Shown: positions 55,230 to 64,000 of the stretch, piece by piece | Numbering within the stretch: the stretch's first letter is position 1 | How the letters are laid out: each line of letters opens with the position of its first letter | DNA from: an uncultured Clostridia bacterium | GTDB taxonomy: Bacteria > Bacillota > Clostridia > TANB77 > CAG-508 | Direction: 5' to 3' | Assembly (NCBI GenBank): GCA_944392105.1 | Contig: CALXVM010000005.1 | Location: forward strand, 1 to 64,000 | Length of the DNA: 64,000 bases | Notes under the pieces: model-generated | What the model was told of the DNA's origin: nothing | The model's input: the letters and a program-made list of their open reading frames with translations, nothing else | Database searches by the model: none | Program-made: the position numbers and the translations under genes

Positions 55230-55991
55230 ATGATTGATGTACATTCTCATATAGTTTATGGAGTTGATGACGGCTCTAAAACGATAGAAGATACAATGCA
55301 TATGCTTAAAGAAGCGAAAAAAGTGGGATTTACAGATATAATATGTACTCCACATTATATGGAGGGCTATTATGAAGTTCCATGCAAAGAGATATCAAGC
55401 AAAATTTCACAAATAAGAGATTTAGCGGAAGGTATAAATATTAAGATACATCAAGGAAACGAAATTTATGCTAACGAAAACATAATGGAATATATAAAAT
55501 CAGGTCAAGCTACTAGCTTAAATGGTAGTAGATATGTGCTAATTGAGTTTCCTATGCAGACAAAACCAATAAATATGGACCAGGTTATATATTTATTATT
55601 ACAAGCTGGAAAAGTTCCAATAGTAGCACATCCAGAAAGATATAGCTATGTTAGAGAAAATCCAAATATGTTGTTAGAATATATAGAACAAGGTGTATTA
55701 TTTCAAACAAATTATGGCAGTATAATAGGTATGTATGGAAATGAGATAAAAGAAACTGCTAAAAAGCTATTAACACATAATATGATACACTTTTTAGGGT
55801 CAGACAATCATAGAGTAAATACTGTATATAAAAACATACCAGAGGCATTAAAAACACTAGAAAAGTTGGTAGGAGAAAACAAAGTGCAAGAACTTACAAC
55901 CGACAATCCAGAATGTATATTAAATAATGAAGAAATAGAAATAGATGAGCCTATTGAATTGAAGAAATCTATATTTGGGTCATGGAAGTAA
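55230..55991 (+). CDS. PHP-family tyrosine-protein phosphatase (CpsB/YwqE-like)
   Basis: A 253-residue metal-dependent phosphatase with a PHP fold. MIDVHSHIVYGVDDGSKTIE and CTPHYMEGYYEVP carry metal ligands, with later sites in VPIVAHPERYSYV and FLGSDNHRVNT. It dephosphorylates the CpsD-like kinase and thereby regulates polymer assembly. AAGGAAG precedes the ATG. It is the last gene of the exopolysaccharide cluster. Confidence 0.94.
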   Translation: MIDVHSHIVYGVDDGSKTIEDTMHMLKEAKKVGFTDIICTPHYMEGYYEVPCKEISSKISQIRDLAEGINIKIHQGNEIYANENIMEYIKSGQATSLNGSRYVLIEFPMQTKPINMDQVIYLLLQAGKVPIVAHPERYSYVRENPNMLLEYIEQGVLFQTNYGSIIGMYGNEIKETAKKLLTHNMIHFLGSDNHRVNTVYKNIPEALKTLEKLVGENKVQELTTDNPECILNNEEIEIDEPIELKKSIFGSWK

Positions 55992-56118
55992 AAATATACA
56001 AAAAATTACTACACTATCTCTTTTTGATATTAAGTAAGTTGTAATAAAATTTAAAATATGGTATAATTAAACATGTAACCTTAAATCTTAATAGATATAT
56101 TTTAAGGAGAGTGTTACT

Positions 56119-56304
56119 ATGATTCGGATTAATATTGAGAAAGAAGTAAAATACTTGCAGTCTCAAATGCCAAAAGTTGGAGACACCTATCGTATGTTGG
56201 ACAGGTACAACGATGAAGAGACGGCTGCCTTGAAAAATGAAGGCTTTTCCTTTAGAAGGTACGACTTCGGAATCGAAATGATTGAATTTACTCGGGATTT
56301 TTAA
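56119..56304 (+). CDS. Small hypothetical protein of foreign composition
   Basis: A 61-residue protein, strongly charged: MIRINIEKEVKYLQSQMPKV at the start and YDFGIEMIEFTRDF at the end. AAGGAGAG lies upstream of the ATG and a perfect terminator follows. I recognise no family. Codon choice (CGG twice, ACC, GCC, TCC, AGG) is clearly less AT-biased than all neighbours, matching the 82-residue gene at 10470. It appears to be a recent arrival as a single-gene unit. Confidence 0.65.
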   Translation: MIRINIEKEVKYLQSQMPKVGDTYRMLDRYNDEETAALKNEGFSFRRYDFGIEMIEFTRDF

Positions 56305-56352
56305 AAGGGGGCATATAAGCAATCAGAAAAATTTAATAAGTAACACAATAAT

Positions 56353-56378
56353 GAGGTCGCAATTTGCGACCTCTTTTA
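56353..56378 (+). terminator. Rho-independent terminator
   Basis: GAGGTCGCAA / TTTGCGACCTC followed by TTTTATA. A near copy (GAGGTTGCAA...) occurs after dinD at 57462. Confidence 0.85.
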
Positions 56379-56404
56379 TATTAAAAATAAAATAATAAAA
56401 TTAC

Positions 56405-56433
56405 TTGACAAACACAAACAAATGTTTTATAAT
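56405..56433 (+). promoter_or_regulatory. dinD promoter with LexA-box-like element
   Basis: TTGACA, 17 bases, TATAAT. AAACAAATGTTT (56416-56427) fills the spacer; it is one step at each end from the Firmicute SOS box GAAC-N4-GTTC. Confidence 0.6.
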
Positions 56434-56538
56434 ATATAATACAGTAATATCATAAAAATTGTAATAAATATATCAAAAGATGGAGTAATAAATTATATAT
56501 ATGTTATTATGAGTAATGTTACAAGGAAAGTGATAGTT

Positions 56539-57408
56539 ATGGAGTTTGAAAAATCAAAACTAATAGAATTAAAAGAGAAGTTTGATTCTATTATCAATAC
56601 AGAAGAAAAAGAAAATGTAGAATTTTGGTATGCAAGGGATTTACAGATTCAATTGGGATATACACAATGGAGAAATTTTTTAGAAGTAATAAATAAAGCT
56701 ATAATATCTTGCGAAAATGCTGGTATAGGTGTAAATGATCATTTTGCTAAGGTCAGCAAAATGATAGAATTAGGCAAAGGAGCTAAAAGACAAGTTGAAG
56801 ACTATATGTTAACAAGATATGCTTGTTATTTAATTGCTCAAAATGGAGATTCTAAAAAAGAGGAAATTGCGTTTGCTCAAACATATTTTGCAGTACAAAC
56901 TAGAAAACAAGAAATAATTGAAGACAGAATAAAACTAATGAATCGATTAGAAGCAAGAGAAAAACTAAAAGAATCTGAAAAACAACTATCTAAAAATATT
57001 TATGAAAGAGGCGTTGATGATTTAGGATTTGCAAGGATTCGTTCAAAAGGAGATTCGGCATTATTTGGTGGATTAAATACAATGCAGATGAAAGCGAAAT
57101 ACGGAGTGAAGGAAAGTAGACCTCTTGCAGATTTTTTGCCAACATTAACGATTGCTGCAAAAAATCTTGCAACAGAGATGACAAATTATAATGTAACTGA
57201 AAAAGATATGTATGGAGAAGAAAGTATAACAGATGAGCATGTAGATAATAACTTGAGTGTAAGAAATATGTTAAATAAAAGAGGCATAAAGCCTGAAAAT
57301 TTAAAACCAGCAGAAGATTTAAAGAAATTAGAGAGAAGAGTTAAGTCAGAAAGTAAAAAAATAGCCGACAGTAATAAATTGCCTAAAAAAGGAAGCAAAT
57401 TAAAGTGA
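56539..57408 (+). CDS. dinD: DNA-damage-inducible protein D
   Basis: A protein of about 289 residues of the DinD family. It has an N-terminal BRO-N/KilA-like domain ([20 protein letters not shown], then [20 protein letters not shown]) and the DinD C-terminal segment ([40 protein letters not shown]). E. coli DinD is SOS-induced and inhibits RecA filament activity. ATG at 56539 with AGGAAAG upstream is preferred over ATG 56509. A LexA-like site overlaps its promoter. Confidence 0.9.
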   Translation: MEFEKSKLIELKEKFDSIINTEEKENVEFWYARDLQIQLGYTQWRNFLEVINKAIISCENAGIGVNDHFAKVSKMIELGKGAKRQVEDYMLTRYACYLIAQNGDSKKEEIAFAQTYFAVQTRKQEIIEDRIKLMNRLEAREKLKESEKQLSKNIYERGVDDLGFARIRSKGDSALFGGLNTMQMKAKYGVKESRPLADFLPTLTIAAKNLATEMTNYNVTEKDMYGEESITDEHVDNNLSVRNMLNKRGIKPENLKPAEDLKKLERRVKSESKKIADSNKLPKKGSKLK

Positions 57409-57461
57409 AATATTTACTAAAATATAGTCATTTGAAAGACAGATTGTTAGTATAGCAGTTT

Positions 57462-57482
57462 GAGGTTGCAATTTGCAACCTC
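57462..57482. terminator. Hairpin between dinD and asnB
   Basis: GAGGTTGCAA / TTTGCAACCTC, convergently placed between two genes, without a strong T tract on either strand. Confidence 0.5.
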
Positions 57483-57502
57483 AAGTTAAAAAATTAGATA
57501 AA

Positions 57503-59350
57503 TTAAATTTCAATCCTAGGCTTATATCTCTCAAGCCACATGTTTACTTGGCAAAGATATGCCATAAGTTGTGGACCAGTCATTAACTGCCCAAACCAAG
57601 GTCTAGTAAAAGCATTGCCATTTGTGTTAATTATATCCCATATATATGTTTCATTTAAAAGCTCTTTTATTGGAGCATCAGGTTTTTTCATTATATGAGT
57701 AAGCATTTCTTTTACTTTTTTTAAGTAAGTTGGATTTTGAGTTTTAGGGTAAGGGCTTTTCTTTCTGTCTATAATTTCCGCTGGCAATTTACCCTTCATT
57801 ACATATCTAAGTAATCCTTTTTCACGTCCATTAAGTGCTTTTAATTCCCATGGAATATTCCATACATATTCTGCTAATCTATAATCACAGAACGGAACTC
57901 TTAGTTCAAAGCCATTAAACATTCCCATTCTATCTGAACGATCTAATAATGTCTGCATAAACCAATTTTGAGTTAAATGAGTTATTTTCCTTTTTTCAGC
58001 TGTTTCTATAGTGTCTTCGTTTAATATTTCTACTTCTGATAAGCTCTCGTTATATCTATAATCTATATAAGATTTTAAATTGAATTTTAAAGATATATTT
58101 GGATTAAGCAATTTTTGTCTTTCTTCTATAGCAATAGACCAAGGGAATGTTCCGCTTCTCAATGCATCTTCTCTAAAGAACCAAGGATAGCCTCCAAAAA
58201 TTTCATCTGCACACTCGCCAGTTAAAGCGACAACCATGTCTTGCTTAACATTTTTACAGAAAAGTAGTAATGAAGAGTCAACATCTGCCATTCCAGGACA
58301 GTCTCTTGCTAGCATAGCACTTTCTAAATTTTCTGCAAGTTCTGGTGTATCTATAACTATTTTATGATGGTTTGTATGAAGAAAATCTGTCATTATATCT
58401 ATATATTTATCATCTGAATTAGGTTGAAAATCGCTTTTAACAAAATTTTTGTCATTATCAACATAATCTATTGAGTAAGTTTCTAATGGAGGCAAGCCAT
58501 TATCTTTGCAATAATTTGAAGCATATAAACTTACTATGCTAGAATCCAAACCACCTGATAAGAACGTACAAAGTGGTACATCAGACACTAGTTGTCTTTT
58601 AATACTATCTTCTAATAAAAATCTAACTTTATCACAAGTTTTGCCTAAACTATCAGTATGAGGTTTACTAGTAAGTTTCCAATATTTTGAGGTATAAATA
58701 CCATCTTTATTATATATTAAGAAGCTTGCAGGTTTAACTTCGAGAATATCTTTAAAAACTGTTATTCCAGGGGTATGTGCTGGACCAACTCCTAGTAGTT
58801 CTCCAATACCTGCGTTATCTATTACTAATTCTATGGACGGATAGCTAGCAATTGCTTTTATTTCTGAACCAAATATAAAATAGTTATCTTTAAAAGTGTA
58901 AAACAAAGGCTTAACACCAAAATGGTCTCTTGCCATAAATAGTTCTTTTTTGTTTTCATTCCATATTGCAAATGCAAAAATTCCATTTAAGTAATTTACT
59001 ACTTCTTTTCCGAAATGGACAAAAGCTTTTAATAAAACTTCTGTATCTGAATGGCTCTCAAAAGTAAAACCGTTTTCTTTTAAAATATCTCTTAGCTCGC
59101 TAGTATTATAAATTTGACCATTATAAACTATTGTATAAGTATTGTCGTTATATTTAAAAGTCATTGGTTGTTTACCTCCATCAGGGTCAACAACAATTAG
59201 TCTTCTGTGACCTAACATGGCATTTTCAAAGCAACTATATCCATTTTCATCAGGTCCACGTCTAGCAATAGAGTTTGTCATTGCTACCAACTCATCTTTT
59301 TCATTATTAATTTTTTTCTTTAAGTTAACAAAACCACAAATTCCACACAT
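57503..59350 (-). CDS. asnB: Asparagine synthase (glutamine-hydrolysing)
   Basis: A 615-residue enzyme converting aspartate, glutamine and ATP to asparagine. The N-terminal glutaminase domain begins MCGICGFV with nucleophile Cys2 and contains RRGPDENGYSCF and HRRLIVVDPDGGKQPM. The synthetase domain has the PP-loop PLCTFLSGGLDSSIVSLYAS and ALTGECADEIFGGYPWFF. Length fits AsnB-type enzymes. GAAAGAGG precedes the ATG. It is monocistronic and runs opposite to most neighbours. Confidence 0.95.
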   Translation of the reverse strand: MCGICGFVNLKKKINNEKDELVAMTNSIARRGPDENGYSCFENAMLGHRRLIVVDPDGGKQPMTFKYNDNTYTIVYNGQIYNTSELRDILKENGFTFESHSDTEVLLKAFVHFGKEVVNYLNGIFAFAIWNENKKELFMARDHFGVKPLFYTFKDNYFIFGSEIKAIASYPSIELVIDNAGIGELLGVGPAHTPGITVFKDILEVKPASFLIYNKDGIYTSKYWKLTSKPHTDSLGKTCDKVRFLLEDSIKRQLVSDVPLCTFLSGGLDSSIVSLYASNYCKDNGLPPLETYSIDYVDNDKNFVKSDFQPNSDDKYIDIMTDFLHTNHHKIVIDTPELAENLESAMLARDCPGMADVDSSLLLFCKNVKQDMVVALTGECADEIFGGYPWFFREDALRSGTFPWSIAIEERQKLLNPNISLKFNLKSYIDYRYNESLSEVEILNEDTIETAEKRKITHLTQNWFMQTLLDRSDRMGMFNGFELRVPFCDYRLAEYVWNIPWELKALNGREKGLLRYVMKGKLPAEIIDRKKSPYPKTQNPTYLKKVKEMLTHIMKKPDAPIKELLNETYIWDIINTNGNAFTRPWFGQLMTGPQLMAYLCQVNMWLERYKPRIEI

Positions 59351-59522
59351 ATAAAACCTCTTTCAAAACGCATTTATAGTAGTATATGCAAAATATAATA
59401 ATAAAGTCATAGAATTTTAAAAGAGTTATTGAAATTACATAATTATAAAAGTATAATATAATAAATTTAAGCAAAAAATTATATAGTTAAAAAATCAGCT
59501 TAAATTATAAGGAGGATTATAT

Positions 59523-59786
59523 ATGGAAGAAGTAAAAATAGGAAGAGTTTATCGTCATTTTAAAGGAAATTATTATTTTGTGGAAAATGTTGCTTATGAT
59601 TCTGAAACTAAAGAAAGAATGGTTGTATATAAGCCTTTATATCCTAGAGAAGATGGAAGAGCTATATGGGTAAGACCTGAGAAAATGTTTTTAGAGGCAA
59701 TTCCAGAAAGACCAGATAATATAACAGGTCAAAAAGTTAGATTTGAATTAGTAGATGGTATAGAAAAAGATTATACTAAAAAATAA
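59523..59786 (+). CDS. DUF1653 family protein
   Basis: An 87-residue small soluble protein: IGRVYRHFKGNYYFVENVAY, then VVYKPLYPREDGRAIWVRPE, the DUF1653 signature (a compact beta-barrel of unknown function, usually near 70 residues). AGGAGG lies before the ATG. It is alone between asnB and the MATE gene, and its role is unknown. Confidence 0.88.
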   Translation: MEEVKIGRVYRHFKGNYYFVENVAYDSETKERMVVYKPLYPREDGRAIWVRPEKMFLEAIPERPDNITGQKVRFELVDGIEKDYTKK

Positions 59787-59864
59787 TAGTATTTTAATAA
59801 GAAATATGGAGAACTGTAAAACTAAAATCTAATAAGAAATATAACCAAATTATATAAATAATAT

Positions 59865-59985
59865 TTGACAATTTTAAAAAAAATTTATAAAATATAATAT
59901 GTTAAATTTATATTTTAAGGGAAGGCATCTGTTTGTTATATTTTGTATTAATAAACGCACAACACCTAATAAGTGTTGTCTTTTT
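59865..59985 (+). promoter_or_regulatory. Promoter and attenuator-like leader of the MATE gene
   Basis: TTGACA at 59865 with a TAAAAT or TATAAT -10, a leader of about 55 bases, then a terminator-like hairpin ACAACAC / GTGTTGT followed by CTTTTTG (59959-59985). It lies roughly 85 bases before the start codon, so transcription may be controlled by attenuation. No known riboswitch class is recognisable. Confidence 0.5.
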
Positions 59986-60068
59986 GTGCTTAAAAATGCA
60001 TTTTAAGTTAACAAATAGCCAATAAAAGATAAGATTTTAACAATAAAAATTAAAAAGGAGGAATTATT

Positions 60069-62099
60069 TTGGAAAAAGAAGAAAACATTTTAGGTTATGA
60101 AGAAATAGGCAAATTAATTAGAAAATTTTCTATACCATGTATAATCTCTCTTGTGGTTAACTCTTTATATAATATAGTTGACCAGATATTTATAGGATGG
60201 GGAGTAGGTTACATAGGTAATGGTGCAACAAACGTAGTATTCCCAATTACAATGCTATGTTTAGCTTTTGCATTAATGTTTGGAGATGGAAGCTCAGCAT
60301 ATTTAAGCCTTAAACTTGGAGAAAAGAATAAAAAGGAAGCAAGTAAAGGCGTAGTAAATGGTATACTTATTTCAATAATTGTTTCAATTTTACTTTGTGT
60401 AATTATTATAGGATTTTTACCACAAATTTTAAACTTATTTGGATGTACAGATGCATTAAGAGAAGATGCTATGGGATATGGATTTTTTGTAGCTTTAGGA
60501 TTGCCATTTATGATGATAGGAACTACGCTAAATTCTATTATAAGAGCAGATGGTAGCCCTAAGTATGCAATGACATCTATGGTTATAGGAGCAATTTTAA
60601 ATGTTATATTAGACCCAATATTTATATTTGTATTTAAAATGGGAGTAGAAGGAGCAGCTATTGCAACATCTATTAGTCAATTTGTTACTTTTGCAATGAA
60701 TGTTGCATATTTAAGAAAACTAAAAACAATAAAAATAACAAGAGACGATATAAAATTAAAGCCATCAATTGTTGGTAGAGTTTCAATGCTTGGAATAAGC
60801 AGTTTTATTACTCAGATGAGCATAGTTTTAGTTATGGCATTTGAAAATAACTTATTAGGAAAATATGGTGCAGAGTCAGAGTTTGGGTCAGAAATCCCTA
60901 TTACAGTACTAGGTATAGTTATGAAGATTAGTCAAATATTAAATAGTATAATAATAGGTATAGCATCAGGAGCACAACCAATTTTCGGCTATAATTATGG
61001 AGCACAAAATTACGATAGAGTTAGAAAGACCTTAAAATATGTATTAGGCTTAAGCTTAATAGTAAGCACAATAGCATTTTTATTATTCCAATTAATACCT
61101 GATAAGCTAATTCTAATATTTGGTAGTGGAAACGAACTTTATATTGAATTTGCATGTTATGCATTTAGAACATACTTAATGCTATGCATTTGTAATGGTA
61201 TACAAATACTTGCAGGTATTTTCTTCCAAGCAATTGGAAAAGGTGTAAAAAGTGCAATTATTTCTTTATCAAGACAAATTGTTTTCTTAATCCCAGCAAT
61301 GGTAGTATTTGGAGCAACTTTTGGAATTCATGGAATATTATATGCAGGACCTTTTGCTGATGGATTAGCATTTATAATAGCTGGTATACTTTTAATATTA
61401 CAAGTAAGAAAATTCAAGAAAGTAGAAGCTTCTACAAAACCTTTAATTACAAATCCACTAGAAATAACAGAGCCAAGTGCCTCAAATGTTGTAATTACTT
61501 TATCTAGGGAATATGGTTCTGGTGGAAGATATATTGGTAAATTAATAGCTCAAAAGTTAGGCATAAAATTATATGATAAAGAATTTATTATAAAAGTTGC
61601 CGAAGAGACTGGGTTATCAGAGCAATATATTAAGGAAAATGAACAAAAAAGAAATGTACTTGACGTGTTAAATAATGGATATTATTCAGATATGAACAAT
61701 TCTGATGAATTATTTGTAAAAGAATCTGAATTAATAAAAGAAGTATCTGCAAAAGAACCTTGTGTAATAGTAGGAAGATGTGCAGACCAAATATTAAAAG
61801 ATAATAAAAATGTTTTAAAAGTATTTATTTATAGCAATATGGAAGATAAAATAAATAGAGCAGTAAAATACTATGGAATGGATAAAAAGAAAGCAGAAAA
61901 AGAGATTTCTAGAATAGATAAATTAAGAGGTAACCATTATAAATATTATACAGGCAAAGAGTGGAAAGACTTTTCTAATTATGACATTTGTATAAATAGT
62001 GATAAACTTGGAGTTGAAAAAGCAGCAGATTTAATTATAGATATGGCAAAACAACTAGAGAATAAAAATCAAAAAGTGGCAGAAAATATAACACAATAA
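60069..62099 (+). CDS. MATE transporter fused to cytidylate-kinase-like domain
   Basis: A 676-residue fusion. TTG start with AAGGAGG 7 bases upstream. Residues about 10-455 are a 12-helix MATE-family cation/drug antiporter (PCIISLVVNSLYNIVDQIFI, IRADGSPKYAMTSMVIGAIL, GIASGAQPIFGYNYGAQNYD). From about residue 473 a cytoplasmic cytidylate-kinase-like P-loop domain follows: VVITLSREYGSGGRYIGKLI, DKEFIIKVAEETGLSEQYIK, CVIVGRCADQILKD and MDKKKAEKEISRIDKLRGNHY. Each domain alone is common in clostridia; joined in one chain they may couple nucleotide sensing or phosphorylation to transport (inference). Confidence 0.9.
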   Translation: MEKEENILGYEEIGKLIRKFSIPCIISLVVNSLYNIVDQIFIGWGVGYIGNGATNVVFPITMLCLAFALMFGDGSSAYLSLKLGEKNKKEASKGVVNGILISIIVSILLCVIIIGFLPQILNLFGCTDALREDAMGYGFFVALGLPFMMIGTTLNSIIRADGSPKYAMTSMVIGAILNVILDPIFIFVFKMGVEGAAIATSISQFVTFAMNVAYLRKLKTIKITRDDIKLKPSIVGRVSMLGISSFITQMSIVLVMAFENNLLGKYGAESEFGSEIPITVLGIVMKISQILNSIIIGIASGAQPIFGYNYGAQNYDRVRKTLKYVLGLSLIVSTIAFLLFQLIPDKLILIFGSGNELYIEFACYAFRTYLMLCICNGIQILAGIFFQAIGKGVKSAIISLSRQIVFLIPAMVVFGATFGIHGILYAGPFADGLAFIIAGILLILQVRKFKKVEASTKPLITNPLEITEPSASNVVITLSREYGSGGRYIGKLIAQKLGIKLYDKEFIIKVAEETGLSEQYIKENEQKRNVLDVLNNGYYSDMNNSDELFVKESELIKEVSAKEPCVIVGRCADQILKDNKNVLKVFIYSNMEDKINRAVKYYGMDKKKAEKEISRIDKLRGNHYKYYTGKEWKDFSNYDICINSDKLGVEKAADLIIDMAKQLENKNQKVAENITQ

Positions 62100-62291
62100 T
62101 TTACAAAAATACATTATTAATAGAAGTTTTACTGTAGAGCTTTATAAGTTTTGCAACATATTACTGTAAAAGACAACAAAACTATTGACAAATAGCAATC
62201 ATATATTATATAATTTTATAGTATTAACTTTAGAGATAATTTGTAAAATTATACTATATATTTATTTGCTTAAGAAAAGGGAGGGAATTAT

Positions 62292-62480
62292 ATGGCACAA
62301 CCAAAAAGAAGATGGTCAAAAGCAAGAACACATTTAAAAAGATCAACATGGAAATTAGAAAATCAAAATTTAGTAGAATGTCCACATTGCCATGAAACAA
62401 TTAGACAACATAGAGTATGTCCTAACTGCGGATATTATGATGGAAAAGAAGTTATTGCTAAAGCAACAGAAAATAACTAA
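62292..62480 (+). CDS. rpmF: 50S ribosomal protein L32
   Basis: A 62-residue L32: MAQPKRRWSKARTHLKRSTW at the start, then a four-cysteine zinc ribbon, CPHCHETIRQHRVCPNCGYY. This is the C+ form that needs zinc. GGGAGGG lies before the ATG. A terminator follows. Confidence 0.97.
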   Translation: MAQPKRRWSKARTHLKRSTWKLENQNLVECPHCHETIRQHRVCPNCGYYDGKEVIAKATENN

Positions 62481-62520
62481 TTTTAGATTAATACTAAATA
62501 AATATCTAGATAGAATAAAG

Positions 62521-62548
62521 AAGAAGCGATATATATCGTTTCTTTTTT
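62521..62548 (+). terminator. Rho-independent terminator after rpmF
   Basis: GAAGCGATA / TATCGTTTC stem (one G-U pair) followed by T6. Confidence 0.8.
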
Positions 62549-62697
62549 CATGCAAAAAATATATAATTTAATAAAAATTATTGCTACTGTATAGATTTTT
62601 TTTAGTTTATACATTATAATATTAATACAAGTTAATACACTCGGGTAATATAAAGTTTTATTGCTAGTAATTATATAATAAAAAATAGGAGTAAAAT

Positions 62698-63195
62698 ATG
62701 ACAGAGAGAATAGATAAAGTAAATTATTATTTAAATGTAGCAAAAGCTGTGGCAGATAGAAGCACATGTTTAAGAAAAAAAGTTGGTTGTATAATAGTTA
62801 ATAATGACGAAATAATTGCTACAGGATATAATGGAGCACCAAGGGGAAGAAAGAATTGCATAGACTTAGGCTTTTGTACAAAGAAAAAACTTTTCCCAGA
62901 TGTAAGGCATGCAGGATATGATGCATGTAGAAGTGTCCATGCTGAGCAAAATGCTATTATAAGTGCAAGAAGAAAAGATATGATTGGTGGAACTTTATAT
63001 TTAGTAGTATATAGGGTAGATACAGGTGAGTTTGAGCCAGGTGCAAATTCTTGTCAAATGTGTAAAAAGCTTATTATAAATGCGGGAATTTCTAAGGTTA
63101 TAGTAAGAGGACAAACAAATACAGAATATGATGAAATAAATGTAGAAGATTGGATTGAACAAGACGATTTATTAGATGGGAAAATTACTTATTAG
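62698..63195 (+). CDS. dCMP/CMP-type deaminase
   Basis: A 165-residue zinc-dependent deaminase converting dCMP to dUMP for thymidylate synthesis. The catalytic motif is SVHAEQNAIISARR (His-Ala-Glu), with zinc ligands in PGANSCQMCKKLIINAGISK. The N-terminus TERIDKVNYYLNVAKAVADR and CIIVNNDEIIATGYNGAPRG are typical of the ComEB/dCMP deaminase group. A weak AGGAG site precedes the ATG. It is monocistronic or pairs with the amylase gene downstream. Confidence 0.92.
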   Translation: MTERIDKVNYYLNVAKAVADRSTCLRKKVGCIIVNNDEIIATGYNGAPRGRKNCIDLGFCTKKKLFPDVRHAGYDACRSVHAEQNAIISARRKDMIGGTLYLVVYRVDTGEFEPGANSCQMCKKLIINAGISKVIVRGQTNTEYDEINVEDWIEQDDLLDGKITY

Positions 63196-63312
63196 TAATT
63201 TAAATTAATATTACGAGTATTAATTTAATAAATGTGTACTTAAAGTTATATTAAATTAAAAGTATATGCTGTATGTTTAAACATAAATTTTATAAATAGG
63301 AGTTGGTAGCTT

Positions 63313-64000
63313 GTGAGTAAGATAAATGAAACAATGATGCAATATTTTGAGTGGTATTTGCCACCAGATTGTAAGTTATGGGAGAAAGTTAGAACACAAG
63401 CTAGTTATTTAGAAACAATAGGTATAACTTCTATATGGTTACCACCTGCATATAAATGCATAGGTGGTAAAAATGATACAGGATATGCTGTTTATGATTT
63501 ATATGACTTAGGAGAGTTTGACCAAAAAGGAAGTATTGAAACTAAATATGGTACAAAACAAGAATATATAGACGCTATAAAAACACTAAAGGGTAATGGG
63601 CTTTCTGTTATAGCAGACATTGTATTTAACCACAGAATGGGTGCAGATGACAAAGAAGAAGTTATGGCAACAGAAGAAATGGTTAATAATAGAAATGTGG
63701 ATATATCAGAGCCTAAATTAATAGAAGCATGGACTAAATATAATTTTGATGCAAGAAATAACAAATATTCAGACTTTAAATGGAATTGGACGCATTTTCA
63801 TGGAGTGGATTGGGACGAGAAAGCAAAGAAAAAAGGTGTGTTTAAATTCTATGGTAAGCATTGGGATAATGATGTAGATAAAGAAAACGGCAATTATGAT
63901 TATCTTATGGGCTGTGACATAGATTTTAATAATGTTGACGTTTCTGATGAATTAATTAAATGGGGAAAATGGTATTTAGACACAACAAATATAGACGAGT
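63313..64000 (+). CDS. Cytoplasmic alpha-amylase (GH13), partial
   Basis: The first about 229 residues of a GH13 alpha-amylase, cut by the right edge. A GTG start at 63313 has AGGAG about 10 bases upstream. No signal peptide: it begins SKINETMMQYFEWYLPPDCK, then SYLETIGITSIWLPPAYKC, GYAVYDLYDLGEFDQKG and the first conserved GH13 region IADIVFNHRMGAD. This is the GH13_5 intracellular type, likely degrading glycogen or imported maltodextrin. The catalytic Asp/Glu regions beyond region I lie outside the window. Confidence 0.93.
   Translation, partial: MSKINETMMQYFEWYLPPDCKLWEKVRTQASYLETIGITSIWLPPAYKCIGGKNDTGYAVYDLYDLGEFDQKGSIETKYGTKQEYIDAIKTLKGNGLSVIADIVFNHRMGADDKEEVMATEEMVNNRNVDISEPKLIEAWTKYNFDARNNKYSDFKWNWTHFHGVDWDEKAKKKGVFKFYGKHWDNDVDKENGNYDYLMGCDIDFNNVDVSDELIKWGKWYLDTTNIDE

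Noticed and set aside
63311-63320. TTG as alternative amylase start
   Set aside because: TTG at 63311 is followed directly by TGA; GTG at 63313 is the usable start.

Overview
The window is about 70-72% A+T, densely coded mostly on one strand, with AGGAGG-type ribosome sites, sigma-A-like TTGACA/TATAAT promoters and a SpoIIP sporulation gene. This points to a low-GC clostridial Firmicute, probably an uncultured gut lineage. I cannot name the species.

Layout. (1) About 1-11054: an integrative mobilizable element. It has a partial tyrosine integrase (its end lies left of the window), an Xis-like protein, a helix-turn-helix protein, a MobA/MobC relaxase pair with an oriT-like region, TnpV and small unknowns. 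Its cargo is a defence island: zinc-finger protein, m5C methyltransferase, HpaII-family endonuclease, ASCH protein and an OLD-family ATPase/TOPRIM nuclease. The right boundary is a 54-bp 3' fragment of a class II tRNA with a CAA (Leu) anticodon loop. (2) 11055-15100: relic structured RNA, Nudix hydrolase, ComB-like phosphatase, a candidate type I toxin-antitoxin locus and a zinc-ribbon membrane protein. (3) 15316-24158: thioesterase, an acidic DnaB-like ATPase, recJ, rel, an MBL hydrolase and hisS. (4) 24213-32870: a large structured inverted repeat, spoIIP, an ATP-grasp enzyme, a flippase with a long charged tail, and ppdK. (5) 32900-36120: hicAB, a sortable surface protein and a class B sortase. 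(6) 36225-55991: an exopolysaccharide cluster with LCP transferase, priming sugar transferase, glycosyltransferases, three acyltransferases, a LbH acetyltransferase, Wzy-like polymerase, Wzx flippase, Ugd, a dockerin-bearing glycoside hydrolase, an LPQTG-anchored cohesin-like protein and the Wzz/CpsD/CpsB tyrosine-phosphorylation module. (7) 56119-64000: dinD, asnB, a DUF1653 protein, a MATE-cytidylate-kinase-like fusion, rpmF, a dCMP deaminase and a partial alpha-amylase.

Most unusual observation. Three genes (hicA, one glycosyltransferase and the wzy-like polymerase) need a +1 frameshift. In all three the shift falls exactly on a CGG codon, skipping its C so that GGA or GGG is read as Gly. 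I scanned every other recognisable native gene by eye and found no in-frame CGG. The only other CGG codons are in two small genes of foreign-looking composition. This is either a recurring sequence or assembly artefact or a candidate for CGG-directed +1 frameshifting on a vacant or very rare codon.

How the parts fit. The exopolysaccharide genes form a nearly continuous operon-like run. The sortase, the LPXTG-type proteins and the dockerin enzyme suggest surface display of a hydrolase next to the polymer it may process. The mobile element carries restriction and nuclease defence and probably moves by Int/Xis excision and MobA-mediated transfer in trans.
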